From JAUYIV01 sp040882645 (GTDB lineage: Bacteria; Actinomycetota; Acidimicrobiia; Spongiisociales; UBA11373): a stretch of DNA of 21,093 nucleotides. Under the pieces are notes generated by a model, which was not told where the DNA came from, made no database searches, and was given only the letters and a program-made list of their open reading frames with translations. Both the position numbers and the translations under genes were made by a program. Where the stretch lies: contig JBBEAX010000058.1 of the NCBI GenBank assembly GCA_040882645.1, forward strand, positions 1 to 21,093, given 5' to 3'. Every line of letters starts with the position of its first letter. The first letter of the stretch is position 1. Positions 7,529 through 15,195 of this stretch are shown in pieces.

Positions 7529-8025
7529 CGCGGGGCACCTTCCACCGCTCGGCGCAGGGTGGCAGATTGCAGGTGGCACAGCGCAACGGCGAGCGCGTCG
7601 GCGGCATCCGCCGGCGACGGTGCACCGGCGAGCCCCAAGCGCCGCGCCACCATCACCTGTACCTGGTCCTTGGTGGCATCGCCGTAGCCGGCGACCGCCA
7701 TCTTCACCGCCGATGGGGTGTATTCGAACACGGCCAGGCCCGCCCGCGCGGCAGCGAGCATCGCCACGCCCGATGCCCTCGCCACCGACGTGGCGGTCTG
7801 CAGATTGCGGTTGACGAAGACCTCCTCGATGGCAACCTCCTCGGGTGCGAACTGGGCGACGACGCCCTCGAGGTCGTCGTAGAGCTCGCGCAGCCGGGAG
7901 GCGACGGTGTCACCGGGGGCCGTAGAAATCACCCCGGCGGCAACGGCGCGGATCGTGGTGCCGCTTGCCTCGACCACGCCGTATCCGGTGCGCGAGAGCC
8001 CAGGATCGATGCCGAGAACGAACAT
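7525..8025 (-). CDS. ruvC: crossover junction endodeoxyribonuclease RuvC
   Basis: The Holliday junction resolvase that nicks RuvAB-bound junctions symmetrically. The 166 residues have the RNase-H-like fold signature. The four acidic metal ligands are visible: Asp7 (LGIDPG), Glu67 (IEEVFVNRN), Asp140 and Asp143 (SPADAADALAVALCH), matching E. coli positions 7, 66, 138 and 141. The ATG at 8025 has no Shine-Dalgarno sequence. A TAACCT box lies nine bases upstream of it, suggesting a very short leader. It is the first gene of ruvCAB, which therefore seems to have its own promoter separate from yebC. Confidence 0.97.
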   Translation of the reverse strand: MFVLGIDPGLSRTGYGVVEASGTTIRAVAAGVISTAPGDTVASRLRELYDDLEGVVAQFAPEEVAIEEVFVNRNLQTATSVARASGVAMLAAARAGLAVFEYTPSAVKMAVAGYGDATKDQVQVMVARRLGLAGAPSPADAADALAVALCHLQSATLRRAVEGAPR

Positions 8026-8034
8026 ATGTACGGG

Positions 8035-8063
8035 AGGTTAGAGGTTGTCGGTGACGGTTTCAG
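8035..8063 (-). promoter_or_regulatory. putative promoter of ruvC-ruvA-ruvB
   Basis: Minus strand: -35 CTGAAA (8058-8063), a 17-base spacer, then -10 TAACCT (8035-8040), ending nine bases before the ruvC ATG. The -35 matches four of six consensus positions and the -10 has the TANNNT pattern. The predicted transcript start is within a few bases of the ATG, consistent with no ribosome binding site being present. Confidence 0.42.
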
Positions 8064-8076
8064 TGATTCCAGGAAC

Positions 8077-8111
8077 CCGTCTCCAGTCCCCAGTCTCCAG
8101 TCCCCAGTCAG
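8077..8111. repeat. heptad array, CAGTCYC family
   Basis: Five units: CCGTCTC, CAGTCCC, CAGTCTC, CAGTCCC and CAGTCAG. The alternating C and T at position 6 suggests that a 14-bp dimer was copied. It lies just upstream of the ruvC promoter. Confidence 0.78.
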
Positions 8112-8119
8112 AACCTGGC

Positions 8120-8140
8120 CTTCCGCCTTCCGCCTTCCGC
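8120..8140. repeat. heptad array, CTTCCGC x 3 (inverse of GCGGAAG)
   Basis: Three perfect copies of CTTCCGC, the reverse complement of the heptad repeated eight times at 5826-5881. They are followed by AAGA, so the 11 bases TCTTGCGGAAG are shared by both loci in opposite orientation. Confidence 0.88.
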
Positions 8141-8188
8141 AAGAATCGAAGATCGCGTGGCACCACCACATACGCGTTCTGTCGTATT

Positions 8189-8216
8189 GCGAATCGCGAA
8201 TCGCGAATCGCGCCGG
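8189..8216. repeat. heptad array, GCGAATC x 3, next to the yebC stop
   Basis: Three perfect GCGAATC units (8189-8209) and a degenerate GCGCCGG end three bases before the yebC stop codon (8219-8221). In reverse the unit reads GCGATTC, which fits the GCRATWC family found at 5739-5795, so this is an inverted member of that family. Confidence 0.82.
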
Positions 8217-8218
8217 CG

Positions 8219-8959
8219 CTAGCCGGCGACCGCTGCCAGTACGTCGTCCGGAATGTCGAAGTTGGCGTAGACGGTCTGCACGTCGTCGAGGTCTTCGAGG
8301 GCGTCGACCAGGCGAAGAACAGACCGCGCGGTCTCTTCGCCAAGCGCAACGGTGGTCATCGGGATCTGGGTGACCTCGGATGACTCGACGGTCAGGCCGG
8401 CGTCCTCCAACGCCTGGCGAACCGCCCTGAAGTCGGCGGGGGCGGTGATCACCTCGAACTGATCGCCCGACGGCTTGACGTCCTCGGCTCCCGCATCGAG
8501 CGCGGCGAGCATCACGTCGTCCTCTGGGCCTGACGCAAGGATGTAGCCGCGCTGCTCGAACAGGTAGCCGACCGATCCCGGCTCCCCCAGGCTGCCGCCA
8601 TTCCGGCTGAACGTCGATCGCACGTCCGATGCCGCCCGGTTCCGGTTGTCGGTCAGCACCAGCACGTAGAGCGCCACTCCGCCGGGCGCATATCCCTCGT
8701 ACCAGATCTCGTCGTAGTGGGCCCCTTCGGTATCGCCGATGCCGCGCTTGATCGCCCGGTCGATGTTGTCGTTGGGCACCGAAGCACTCTTGGCCTTGTC
8801 GATCGCCTGGGCGAGCGAAGCGTTGGCGGCGGGATCACCGCCACCGGCGCGGGCGGCTACCTCGACGGCCCTCGCCAGCTTGGCGAACACCTTGCCGCGC
8901 TGAACGTCCTTGGCCCCCTTCTTGTACTTGATGGTGGACCATTTCGAGTGCCCCGACAT
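8219..8959 (-). CDS. yebC: YebC/PmpR family protein
   Basis: Conserved cytoplasmic protein of the YebC/TACO1 family. Members are described as transcriptional regulators (PmpR) or, more recently, as helping ribosomes through proline-rich stretches; which applies here cannot be told from sequence. The 246 residues begin with the near-invariant MSGHSKWSTIKYKKGAKD and include the acidic central and C-terminal domains of the family (for example GGSLGEPGSVGYLFE). The ATG at 8959 directly abuts the pdxT stop, and GAGGAGGG upstream lies within the pdxT end. In Mycobacterium the gene is likewise between pdxT and ruvC. Confidence 0.95.
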   Translation of the reverse strand: MSGHSKWSTIKYKKGAKDVQRGKVFAKLARAVEVAARAGGGDPAANASLAQAIDKAKSASVPNDNIDRAIKRGIGDTEGAHYDEIWYEGYAPGGVALYVLVLTDNRNRAASDVRSTFSRNGGSLGEPGSVGYLFEQRGYILASGPEDDVMLAALDAGAEDVKPSGDQFEVITAPADFRAVRQALEDAGLTVESSEVTQIPMTTVALGEETARSVLRLVDALEDLDDVQTVYANFDIPDDVLAAVAG

Positions 8960-9541
8960 CTAGCCCTCCTCGGCCATCTGCAACAACAGCGCGTGTATCC
9001 GGGTATCGCCCGTCAGCTCCGGATGGAACGACGTCGCGATGACATTCCCTTCGCGGACCATCACCGGGTGGCCATCGACCTCGGCGAGCACTTCCACCCC
9101 CTGGCCCACCTTCTCGATCCACGGCGCTCGGATGAATACCGCGTGCACCGGTTCGCCAATGCCCTCGACCGGCAGGTCCACCTCGAACGACTCGGTCTGG
9201 CGCCCGAACGCATTGCGTTGCACGACGACATCGAGAACCCCGAGTTGGACCTGAGGCCGATCTTCGGTGGTGGACCCGGAGAGAAAGATCATCCCGGCGC
9301 AGGTACCAAACGTGGCAAGGCCGCCTTCGATCGCGGCGCGCAGCGGCTCGACCATCCCGTAACGGTCCGCCAGTTTGCCAATCGTGGTCGATTCCCCACC
9401 CGGAATCACGAGGGCATCCAGACCCTCGAGGTCACCCGGCAGGCGGACCTCGGCGACCTCGGCTCCGAGCCGGACCAGGATCTCGGTGTGCTCCCGCACG
9501 TCACCCTGTAGGGCCAGCACCCCGACGCGCACCGACGTCAC
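8960..9541 (-). CDS. pdxT: pyridoxal 5'-phosphate synthase glutaminase subunit
   Basis: Class I glutaminase that releases ammonia from glutamine and passes it to PdxS for vitamin B6 synthesis. The 193 residues show GVLALQGDVREH (7-18), the oxyanion region PGGEST (47-52), nucleophile Cys81 in GTCAGM, and the His173/Glu175 pair in FHPE, matching the triad positions of the B. subtilis enzyme. The start is GTG at 9541, giving a four-base GTGA overlap with pdxS. The mycobacterial tesB-like gene found between pdxS and pdxT is absent here. Confidence 0.97.
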   Translation of the reverse strand: MTSVRVGVLALQGDVREHTEILVRLGAEVAEVRLPGDLEGLDALVIPGGESTTIGKLADRYGMVEPLRAAIEGGLATFGTCAGMIFLSGSTTEDRPQVQLGVLDVVVQRNAFGRQTESFEVDLPVEGIGEPVHAVFIRAPWIEKVGQGVEVLAEVDGHPVMVREGNVIATSFHPELTGDTRIHALLLQMAEEG

Positions 9542-10419
9542 CAGCCCCGATTTTGCAGCAGGTCCTCGCTGGCGAGCCGGTCGATCTCGATGCCAGGCAT
9601 CGCCTCGCCGAGCCCGCGTGACACCTTGGCGAGGATCTGCGGGTCCTGGTAGTAGGTGGTCGCCTCGACGATGGCGCGAGCTCGTACCGCGGGATCGGCG
9701 CTCTTGAAGATTCCCGAGCCGACAAAGACACCGTCGCAGCCGAGCTGCATCATCAGGGCGGCGTCGGCGGGTGTGGCCAAGCCTCCAGCCGCAAAGTTGA
9801 CCACTGGCAACCGCCCGGCCTCGGCTACCTCCTGGACCAGATCGAACGGAGCCCCCAGGTCGCGGGCCGCACTCATCAGCTGCTCGCTGTCGAGCGACTG
9901 CAGCCGCCGAATGCCATCGGTGACGGTCCGCATGTGGCGGACCGCCTCGACCACATTGCCGGTGCCGGCCTCGCCCTTGGTCCGGATCATTGCCGCGCCT
10001 TCACCGATACGCCGCAGGGCCTCCCCCAGATCGCGGCAGCCGCACACGAACGGCACGGTGAACTTCCACTTGTCGATGTGATTTGCCTCGTCCGCCGGAG
10101 TGAGAACTTCCGACTCGTCGATGAAGTCGACGCCGAGAGCCTGAACTATCTGCGCCTCAACGAAATGGCCGATCCTCACCTTGGCCATCACGGGAATCGA
10201 GACGGTGGCCATGATCTCCTCGATCTTGGTCGGGTCCGCCAGGCGGGCGACACCGCCATCTCGACGAATGTCGGAGGGGACTCGCTCGAGCGCCATCACC
10301 GCGACGGCTCCCGCCTCCTCGGCGATCTTGGCCTGCTCGGCGTTGGTGACATCCATGATCACCCCGCCCTTGAGCATGTCGGCGAGGCCCCGCTTTACTC
10401 GATCGGTGCCCTTGTCCAT
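9538..10419 (-). CDS. pdxS: pyridoxal 5'-phosphate synthase subunit PdxS
   Basis: Condenses ribose 5-phosphate, glyceraldehyde 3-phosphate and ammonia into pyridoxal 5'-phosphate in the deoxyxylulose-independent route; forms a dodecamer with PdxT. The 293-residue TIM barrel has the catalytic Asp23 (GGVIMDV), the Schiff-base Lys80 (PVMAKVRIGHFVEAQ) and Lys148 (MIRTKGEAGTGN), each one residue from the B. subtilis positions. The frame is open 22 codons further upstream, but the ATG at 10419 is chosen for the conserved N-terminus and AAGGAG five bases before it. It is the first gene of pdxS-pdxT-yebC. Confidence 0.97.
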   Translation of the reverse strand: MDKGTDRVKRGLADMLKGGVIMDVTNAEQAKIAEEAGAVAVMALERVPSDIRRDGGVARLADPTKIEEIMATVSIPVMAKVRIGHFVEAQIVQALGVDFIDESEVLTPADEANHIDKWKFTVPFVCGCRDLGEALRRIGEGAAMIRTKGEAGTGNVVEAVRHMRTVTDGIRRLQSLDSEQLMSAARDLGAPFDLVQEVAEAGRLPVVNFAAGGLATPADAALMMQLGCDGVFVGSGIFKSADPAVRARAIVEATTYYQDPQILAKVSRGLGEAMPGIEIDRLASEDLLQNRGW

Positions 10420-10442
10420 GGTTGCTCCTTGATCTTCACTCG

Positions 10443-10448
10443 ATTGTA
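10443..10448 (-). promoter_or_regulatory. putative -10 element of pdxS-pdxT-yebC
   Basis: TACAAT on the minus strand lies 23 bases before the pdxS ATG, leaving room for a short leader with the AAGGAG ribosome binding site. No good -35 is seen at 16 to 18 bases, which is common in actinobacteria. It lies in the 80-bp gap after the mannosyltransferase gene, which carries no heptad array. Confidence 0.4.
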
Positions 10449-10499
10449 CCGGCAGGTTCCCCGGGCAACACCAGGCGGATGCCACTAATGCGGCTGGGA

Positions 10500-11537
10500 C
10501 TACTCCCCGATCGCGTCACGATATGCGGCCAGGTACGCGCTCCTCACCACTTCCGGGCCGAAAAGGCGCGCCCGGTCGAGCCCCCGCTGGACGAGGGCGG
10601 CCCTCCGAGGTTCGTCGTTGAGAACGCTCCCCACCTTCTGTGCCAGGGCAGGCGGCTCACCCGCCGGGGCATACTCGGCGGCGTCGCCGGCGACGGCGCG
10701 AAACGCCGGAAGATCGCTCGCCACCACCGCGCAACCGGCGGCGAGCCCTTCGAGCACCACCAGGCCAAAGCTCTCCCCGCCCAGGTTCGGGGCGACCAGG
10801 ACCGAGGCATCGCGCAACTCCGAGATCTTCGCCGGACCGCTCAGCCGACCGAGGAACTCCACTCCTTCCGGCCCCTGGGGCCGCAGCGTGCCGATGACTC
10901 GCAGGACCGCGTCCGGCGCCATCCGCCGGACCAGCGGCCACGCCTGAAGCAGCAGGTCGAGGCCCTTGCGCGGATCGTCGCGGCCGAGGAAGACCACTCG
11001 ACCGGCGATCGGTGCGGCGGTCGGTCGATAGTCGTCGATGTCGATGCCGTTCGGGATGATCCGAACGCCTGGGAGTCGGTCGATTGCCGATGCGGCCACC
11101 GGGCTGACGGCAGTGACCACCCGCAGGCGCTTGGCGGCCATGCTGAGGAGGAGGCCGCCTGCCCGGTATGCCATCCGCACGGCCCTGCTGGGGTCGGCAT
11201 GGAATGTGCCCACCTTCGGAGGGGTGGCAGCGAACAGCGCACCAACCGAGACCATGGGCATGAACGGCTCGTGGATGTGGACGACATCGGCATCCCCGAC
11301 CGCCTCGCCCACGCGCTTGATGGCTCGGGGATCGACCGATACCGGGGCGCGCGACCGGTTCACCGACAGCGACCTGAAAGACCCGACCGACCGGGTTCCC
11401 TCCGGCCCTCCGGTGCCTGGCGCCACCGCCCACGCCGTGTGGCCGGCATCGTTCAGCCATCTCACGATGCGGGTCACCTGGTCCTGCACCCCGCCGGGAG
11501 CATCGAACGCGTAGGGGCAAACGACGGCGACCCTCAT
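10500..11537 (-). CDS. GT4 glycosyltransferase, PimA-like phosphatidylinositol mannosyltransferase
   Basis: Probably transfers mannose from GDP-mannose to phosphatidylinositol at the cytoplasmic face of the membrane, the first step of PIM synthesis. The 345 residues have the GT-B two-domain layout. The opening MRVAVVCPYAFDAPGGVQ resembles mycobacterial PimA, with the Gly15-Gly16 loop. Also visible are HEPFMP (89-94), THF-like His113, IPNGID (161-166), FLGRDDPRKG (183-192) and the EX7E motif (Glu255, Glu263) in GGESFG. The start at 11537 gives this N-terminus and the ATGA overlap with the acyltransferase; the longer frame upstream only translates that gene's antiphase. Context (PIP synthase, PatA) supports the role; exact acceptor is inferred. 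Confidence 0.88.
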   Translation of the reverse strand: MRVAVVCPYAFDAPGGVQDQVTRIVRWLNDAGHTAWAVAPGTGGPEGTRSVGSFRSLSVNRSRAPVSVDPRAIKRVGEAVGDADVVHIHEPFMPMVSVGALFAATPPKVGTFHADPSRAVRMAYRAGGLLLSMAAKRLRVVTAVSPVAASAIDRLPGVRIIPNGIDIDDYRPTAAPIAGRVVFLGRDDPRKGLDLLLQAWPLVRRMAPDAVLRVIGTLRPQGPEGVEFLGRLSGPAKISELRDASVLVAPNLGGESFGLVVLEGLAAGCAVVASDLPAFRAVAGDAAEYAPAGEPPALAQKVGSVLNDEPRRAALVQRGLDRARLFGPEVVRSAYLAAYRDAIGE

Positions 11538-12418
11538 CCCGTCACCCGGTCGCTGGGCCAATTGGGCACGATCAGGTGCCACTGGGCAGGCGCTTTGCGA
11601 ATGATGTCTTCGATCACTCCAGCCAGCAGGGCGACCCCGGCGGCGATTCGGGCATCCTGCTCGGGCAGTTGGGGTAGCTCGATGGGCTCGCCCACCTCGA
11701 TGGCATGGCCGGCGCCATCGGCGAAGTAGGTGCCGGCGGGAAGCAGCACCGCCCCGGTGCGGTCGGCGAGCGCGACCGGCCCGGCGGGAAGGGTGGTGGT
11801 CTCGCCGAAGAACTCGACCGGCACACCGGTCCCCTTGATGTCGCGATCGCACAGGAGTGCCACCACACCCCCGGCGCGCAGGCGCTGGAGCAGTTCCTTG
11901 GTGACCTGGGCGCCTTTCCGCGCGATGACCACGTCGATCGACATCATGCGTCGCATCTCGATGAACCACTCGACGATCCGCTCGTTGCCGAGTTCCTCGG
12001 CAACCGCCAGCACCCGGGCGTCCTCCTCGGCGGCGCGCATGCCCGCCATCTCCCAGTTGCCCACATGAGGCAACGCGACCACGACCCCACGCCCGGTCGC
12101 CACGGCGGCGCGAAGACGCTCGACCCCGTGGAACTCGGTCCTCGCCAGCGCGGCGTCGCGGCGCCGGGGCCGCATCCAGAAGGTCTCGGCCCAGTACCGG
12201 CCGTAATACCCGAAGACCTTGCGCGCCGACCGTCGCGCCTCGACGCCGGCACCGAGCACCCGCGACTGGTGACGGACCGCCATCGCGAAGCGGTCACGCG
12301 CGATGAACGAGGTGACCCAGCCGGCGGCGTGGCCCAGCCGCCGCATCACGGGCTCGGGTAGCAGGCCGAACAGTCCGGAGAGCACCCGGTAAAGGAGGTA
12401 GCCCAGATTCCGCTTCAC
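11534..12418 (-). CDS. lysophospholipid/PIM acyltransferase, PatA-like (LpxL/HtrB superfamily)
   Basis: Probably acylates the mannose of PIM at the inner leaflet, as mycobacterial PatA does. The 294 residues contain the superfamily HX4E motif (His118, Glu123 in LPHVGNWE), a CDRDIKGTGVPVEFFG segment (190-205) and an LPAGPVALA segment typical of this fold. The N-terminal region (about 5-40) is hydrophobic and basic, fitting a membrane-bound enzyme. The start is GTG at 12418, giving VKRNLGYLLYR and a GTGA overlap with the upstream gene. An open extension to 12646 only shadows that gene. Substrate is inferred from neighbours. Confidence 0.88.
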   Translation of the reverse strand: MKRNLGYLLYRVLSGLFGLLPEPVMRRLGHAAGWVTSFIARDRFAMAVRHQSRVLGAGVEARRSARKVFGYYGRYWAETFWMRPRRRDAALARTEFHGVERLRAAVATGRGVVVALPHVGNWEMAGMRAAEEDARVLAVAEELGNERIVEWFIEMRRMMSIDVVIARKGAQVTKELLQRLRAGGVVALLCDRDIKGTGVPVEFFGETTTLPAGPVALADRTGAVLLPAGTYFADGAGHAIEVGEPIELPQLPEQDARIAAGVALLAGVIEDIIRKAPAQWHLIVPNWPSDRVTG

Positions 12419-13008
12419 TCTTGCAGTTGGGCCCAGGTGCGGTGGAAGCGCTGCAGGACCGTGAGCCATGACAGGATCGCCAGAATCCAGATGGTTGCCG
12501 GAAGCGTTGCGAGGCCGACACCATGGAGACCGACGCCGAACCCGAAGACGAGCAGGCGTTCGGCTCGGCCCATCAGGCCGCCCTTCCCATCGAGCCCGGC
12601 GCCCTCGGCCTTCGCCCGGAGGTAGGGAATGAGCAACGAACCGCACACGGCGAGCAGTGACAAGAGGACCAGCGTGGCCTCAGCGCGGCGCCCGAGGTAG
12701 AAGGCCAGCCCGGTCCAAGCGGCGACCTCACCGAGACGATCGGTGAACGAATCGAGCAGGGCACCTCGCGCCGATTCCTGGTTCGTCAGGCGGGCGAGCA
12801 CCCCGTCGAGGATGTCGAGCGCGGCCCCGAACCCGAGGACGGCGGCTCCGACCGCAAGGTATCCCATGGCGATCAGCACCGCCCCACCAACCGAGATCGT
12901 GAAGCCGGCAACGGTGATCATCGTCGGGGTCAAGCCCAGCCGGGCGAGGAGGCGGGCGAAGGGATCAGCGACACGCGAAACCTGTTTGCGGGCTCTGATG
13001 TCCAGCAT
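12415..13008 (-). CDS. CDP-alcohol phosphatidyltransferase, likely phosphatidylinositol phosphate synthase
   Basis: Membrane enzyme that joins CDP-diacylglycerol to an alcohol phosphate; in this setting probably inositol phosphate, giving PI-phosphate. The 197 residues contain the complete signature D65-xx-D68-G-xx-A-R-x8-G82-xxx-D86-xxx-D90, with all four metal-binding aspartates, and about six hydrophobic helices. Its place before PatA-like and PimA-like genes matches the mycobacterial pgsA1-patA-pimA order. The symbol pgsA is ambiguous between PIP and PG-phosphate synthases and is not assigned. The ATG at 13008 lacks a Shine-Dalgarno sequence and has a promoter-like TAGGTT six bases before it. 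Confidence 0.87.
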   Translation of the reverse strand: MLDIRARKQVSRVADPFARLLARLGLTPTMITVAGFTISVGGAVLIAMGYLAVGAAVLGFGAALDILDGVLARLTNQESARGALLDSFTDRLGEVAAWTGLAFYLGRRAEATLVLLSLLAVCGSLLIPYLRAKAEGAGLDGKGGLMGRAERLLVFGFGVGLHGVGLATLPATIWILAILSWLTVLQRFHRTWAQLQE

Positions 13009-13014
13009 GGGGGG

Positions 13015-13042
13015 AACCTAGCAGTGCGGCTGCTCCTGCCGA
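13015..13042 (-). promoter_or_regulatory. putative leaderless promoter of the PIM operon
   Basis: Minus strand: TCGGCA (13037-13042), a 16-base spacer, then TAGGTT (13015-13020), six bases before the ATG at 13008. The -10 to start spacing is the same as at apt. The absence of a ribosome binding site supports a leaderless start. Confidence 0.33.
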
Positions 13043-13071
13043 CCCTGGCATCCCGATCTGGTCTTTCGGCC

Positions 13072-13100
13072 CTGAGCGCCCCATGGCCTGTTAGTACACT
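13072..13100 (+). promoter_or_regulatory. putative promoter of the EF-G2-gltA unit
   Basis: Plus strand: CTGAGC (13072-13077), a 17-base spacer, then TACACT (13095-13100). A leader of about 30 bases would include the GGGAGG ribosome binding site before the ATG at 13139. It lies in the only divergent gap of the window, opposite the PIM-operon promoter. Confidence 0.38.
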
Positions 13101-13138
13101 CCGGCCGCACTCGATCTCCGGAAACCTCGGGAGGCTGG

Positions 13139-15178
13139 ATGGCTTCGGACAAGATCCGCAACGTCGCCCTCGTTGGCCACAGCGGCAGTGGAAAGACGAT
13201 GCTCGCGGAGGCACTGCTCTTCGCCGCCGGGGTGACCACCCGGATGGGCCGAATCGAGGACGGGAACACGGTCACCGACTTCGACCCCGAGGAGGTGGCT
13301 CGGGGTTCTTCGGTCAGCCTGGCAATGGCGCCATTCGAATGGTCCGGTCACCGGATCAACCTCATCGACACCCCGGGGCTGTCCGACTTCATGGGCGAGG
13401 CCGTGGCCGCCCTCCGGGCAGCCGACCTCGCCCTCTTCATCGTGTCGGGCGTCGACGGCGTCGAAGTACAGACCGAAGCGCTGTGGAACATGGCCGGGGA
13501 GGAAGGCATCGCGCGGGCGGTCTTCGTCAACAAGCTCGACCGCGAACGGGCTTCGTTTTCCCGCACCCTCACTCAACTCAAGGAAGTGTTCGGCACCGGG
13601 ATCGCTCCACTCCAGATTCCAATCGGAGCCGAGGCCGAACTCCGCGGGGTCGCCAACCTCGTTGGAGGTCGTGCCTTCACCTATTCGGGGAGCCCGAAGG
13701 CCACCGAAGAGGACTTGCCCGAGGAAATCCATTCAGAAGTGGCCGTCCTCCACACTGCTCTCGTCGAGGCGGTCGTCGAAACAGACGACACCCTCCTCGA
13801 GAAGTACTTCGAAGGCGAGGAGCCATCGGGACCGCAGCTGATTTCGGGGATGCACCGCGGAATGGTCGAGCGGACCGCATTCCCGGTCCTCTGCGGCTCG
13901 GCCACCGGACTCATCGGGATCGACCGGCTGGCGCAATTCCTCGTCGACTACGGCCCCCGGCCCTCGGAGCGGCCGGCGCCGCCCCTGGCCGAAGGTGAGA
14001 GCCTCGACGGGTCCGGAGTCGTCGCCTACGTCTTCAAGACCATGTCCGACCAATACGTCGGGAGGATCTCGATGTTCCGGATGTTCCGGGGCGAGATCAA
14101 CCTGGATGCCGATCTCCAGAACCCCAACCGGGGCGTTGCCGGCCGGATGCACAACATCTTCACAATGCGTGGCAAAGAGCACACCGAGACCAAACGGGTC
14201 GAGGAAGGAGAAATCGCCGCGGTGGCGAAACTCGAGGCGACACTCGCAGGTGACACGCTCCGCTCCCCGGGATCGCGGGTGGTCATCGAGCCGGTGCGAT
14301 TTCCTCGCCCCACGATGTCGCTCGCGGTCTTCCCCCGTTCGCAGCACGACGAGGAGAAGCTGTCGACCGCTCTGCAGCGCGCCGTCGAAGACGACCCCAC
14401 CCTGCGGGTCGACCGGAATGCGGAGACCCATCAGACCGTCCTGTCGGGCCTCGGTGATGCCCATCTCGAAGTGGCCATTGCCCGCCTTCACTCCCGCTTC
14501 GGAGTCGACATCGACACCGCCCTGCCGAAGATCCCGTACCGCGAGACGATCCGGGGGACGGCCGAAGTCGAGGGCAAACACAAGAAGCAATCAGGAGGGC
14601 GGGGCCAATTCGGAGTCGCCAATCTTCGCTTCGAGCCCCTGCGAGCCGACTCGGCGTTCGAGTTCTCCAACGAGATCAAAGGCGGCTCTATCCCGAAGCA
14701 ATACGTCCCGGCGGTCGAAAAGGGGGTGGTCGAAGCGCTCGAGCGCGGAATCCTTGCCGGATACCCGGTGGTCGGGGTGAAGGCCACCGTCTTCGACGGC
14801 AAGTACCACCCGGTCGACTCCGATGAATTGTCCTTTCGAATGGCCGGTATCCTTGCCGTGCGCGAAGCGGCACCCAAACTCGACGCCACGCTTTTGGAGC
14901 CGATCATGCGAGCCACGGTGCGGGTCCCCGAGGACCTGATGGGCGAGGTGATCGGCGACCTGAACGCCAAACGAGGCCGGGTGCTGGGGATGGATTCGGA
15001 AGGCGGGACCAGGGTGCTGACGGCCGAGGTCCCCCTCGCCGAGATGCAGAGGTACTCGATCGACCTCCGCTCCATCACGAGCGGCCGGGGTTCGTTCGAG
15101 ATGGAGTTCGCCCGGTATGAAGAGGCTCCACCGAACGAGGCTCAGCGAGTCATCGCAGCCACTCGTGAAGAGGACTGA
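13139..15178 (+). CDS. elongation factor G-like GTPase (EF-G2 type)
   Basis: A paralogue of translation factor EF-G. The 679 residues have G1 GHSGSGKT (13-20), G3 DTPG (77-80), G4 NKLD (131-134), and the later EF-G domains II to V to the C-terminus (IDLRSITSGRGSFEMEF). It resembles the actinobacterial FusA2/EF-G2 group, not the main EF-G: switch II reads DTPGLSDF, with Leu81 where canonical EF-G has the His of DTPGHVDF needed for ribosome-stimulated hydrolysis. No rpsL, rpsG or tuf is nearby, as they would be around true fusA. GGGAGG precedes the ATG. The gltA gene follows 17 bases after the stop, so the two are probably cotranscribed. Confidence 0.9.
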   Translation: MASDKIRNVALVGHSGSGKTMLAEALLFAAGVTTRMGRIEDGNTVTDFDPEEVARGSSVSLAMAPFEWSGHRINLIDTPGLSDFMGEAVAALRAADLALFIVSGVDGVEVQTEALWNMAGEEGIARAVFVNKLDRERASFSRTLTQLKEVFGTGIAPLQIPIGAEAELRGVANLVGGRAFTYSGSPKATEEDLPEEIHSEVAVLHTALVEAVVETDDTLLEKYFEGEEPSGPQLISGMHRGMVERTAFPVLCGSATGLIGIDRLAQFLVDYGPRPSERPAPPLAEGESLDGSGVVAYVFKTMSDQYVGRISMFRMFRGEINLDADLQNPNRGVAGRMHNIFTMRGKEHTETKRVEEGEIAAVAKLEATLAGDTLRSPGSRVVIEPVRFPRPTMSLAVFPRSQHDEEKLSTALQRAVEDDPTLRVDRNAETHQTVLSGLGDAHLEVAIARLHSRFGVDIDTALPKIPYRETIRGTAEVEGKHKKQSGGRGQFGVANLRFEPLRADSAFEFSNEIKGGSIPKQYVPAVEKGVVEALERGILAGYPVVGVKATVFDGKYHPVDSDELSFRMAGILAVREAAPKLDATLLEPIMRATVRVPEDLMGEVIGDLNAKRGRVLGMDSEGGTRVLTAEVPLAEMQRYSIDLRSITSGRGSFEMEFARYEEAPPNEAQRVIAATREED

Positions 15179-15195
15179 ACCCGTGAAGGGGAACA

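Noticed and set aside
5739..8216. A transposon carrying ruvCAB bounded by inverted repeats
   Set aside because: No transposase or integrase is present, the flanking blocks are mosaics of tandem heptads and not clean terminal repeats, and ruvCAB is in its conserved genomic position.
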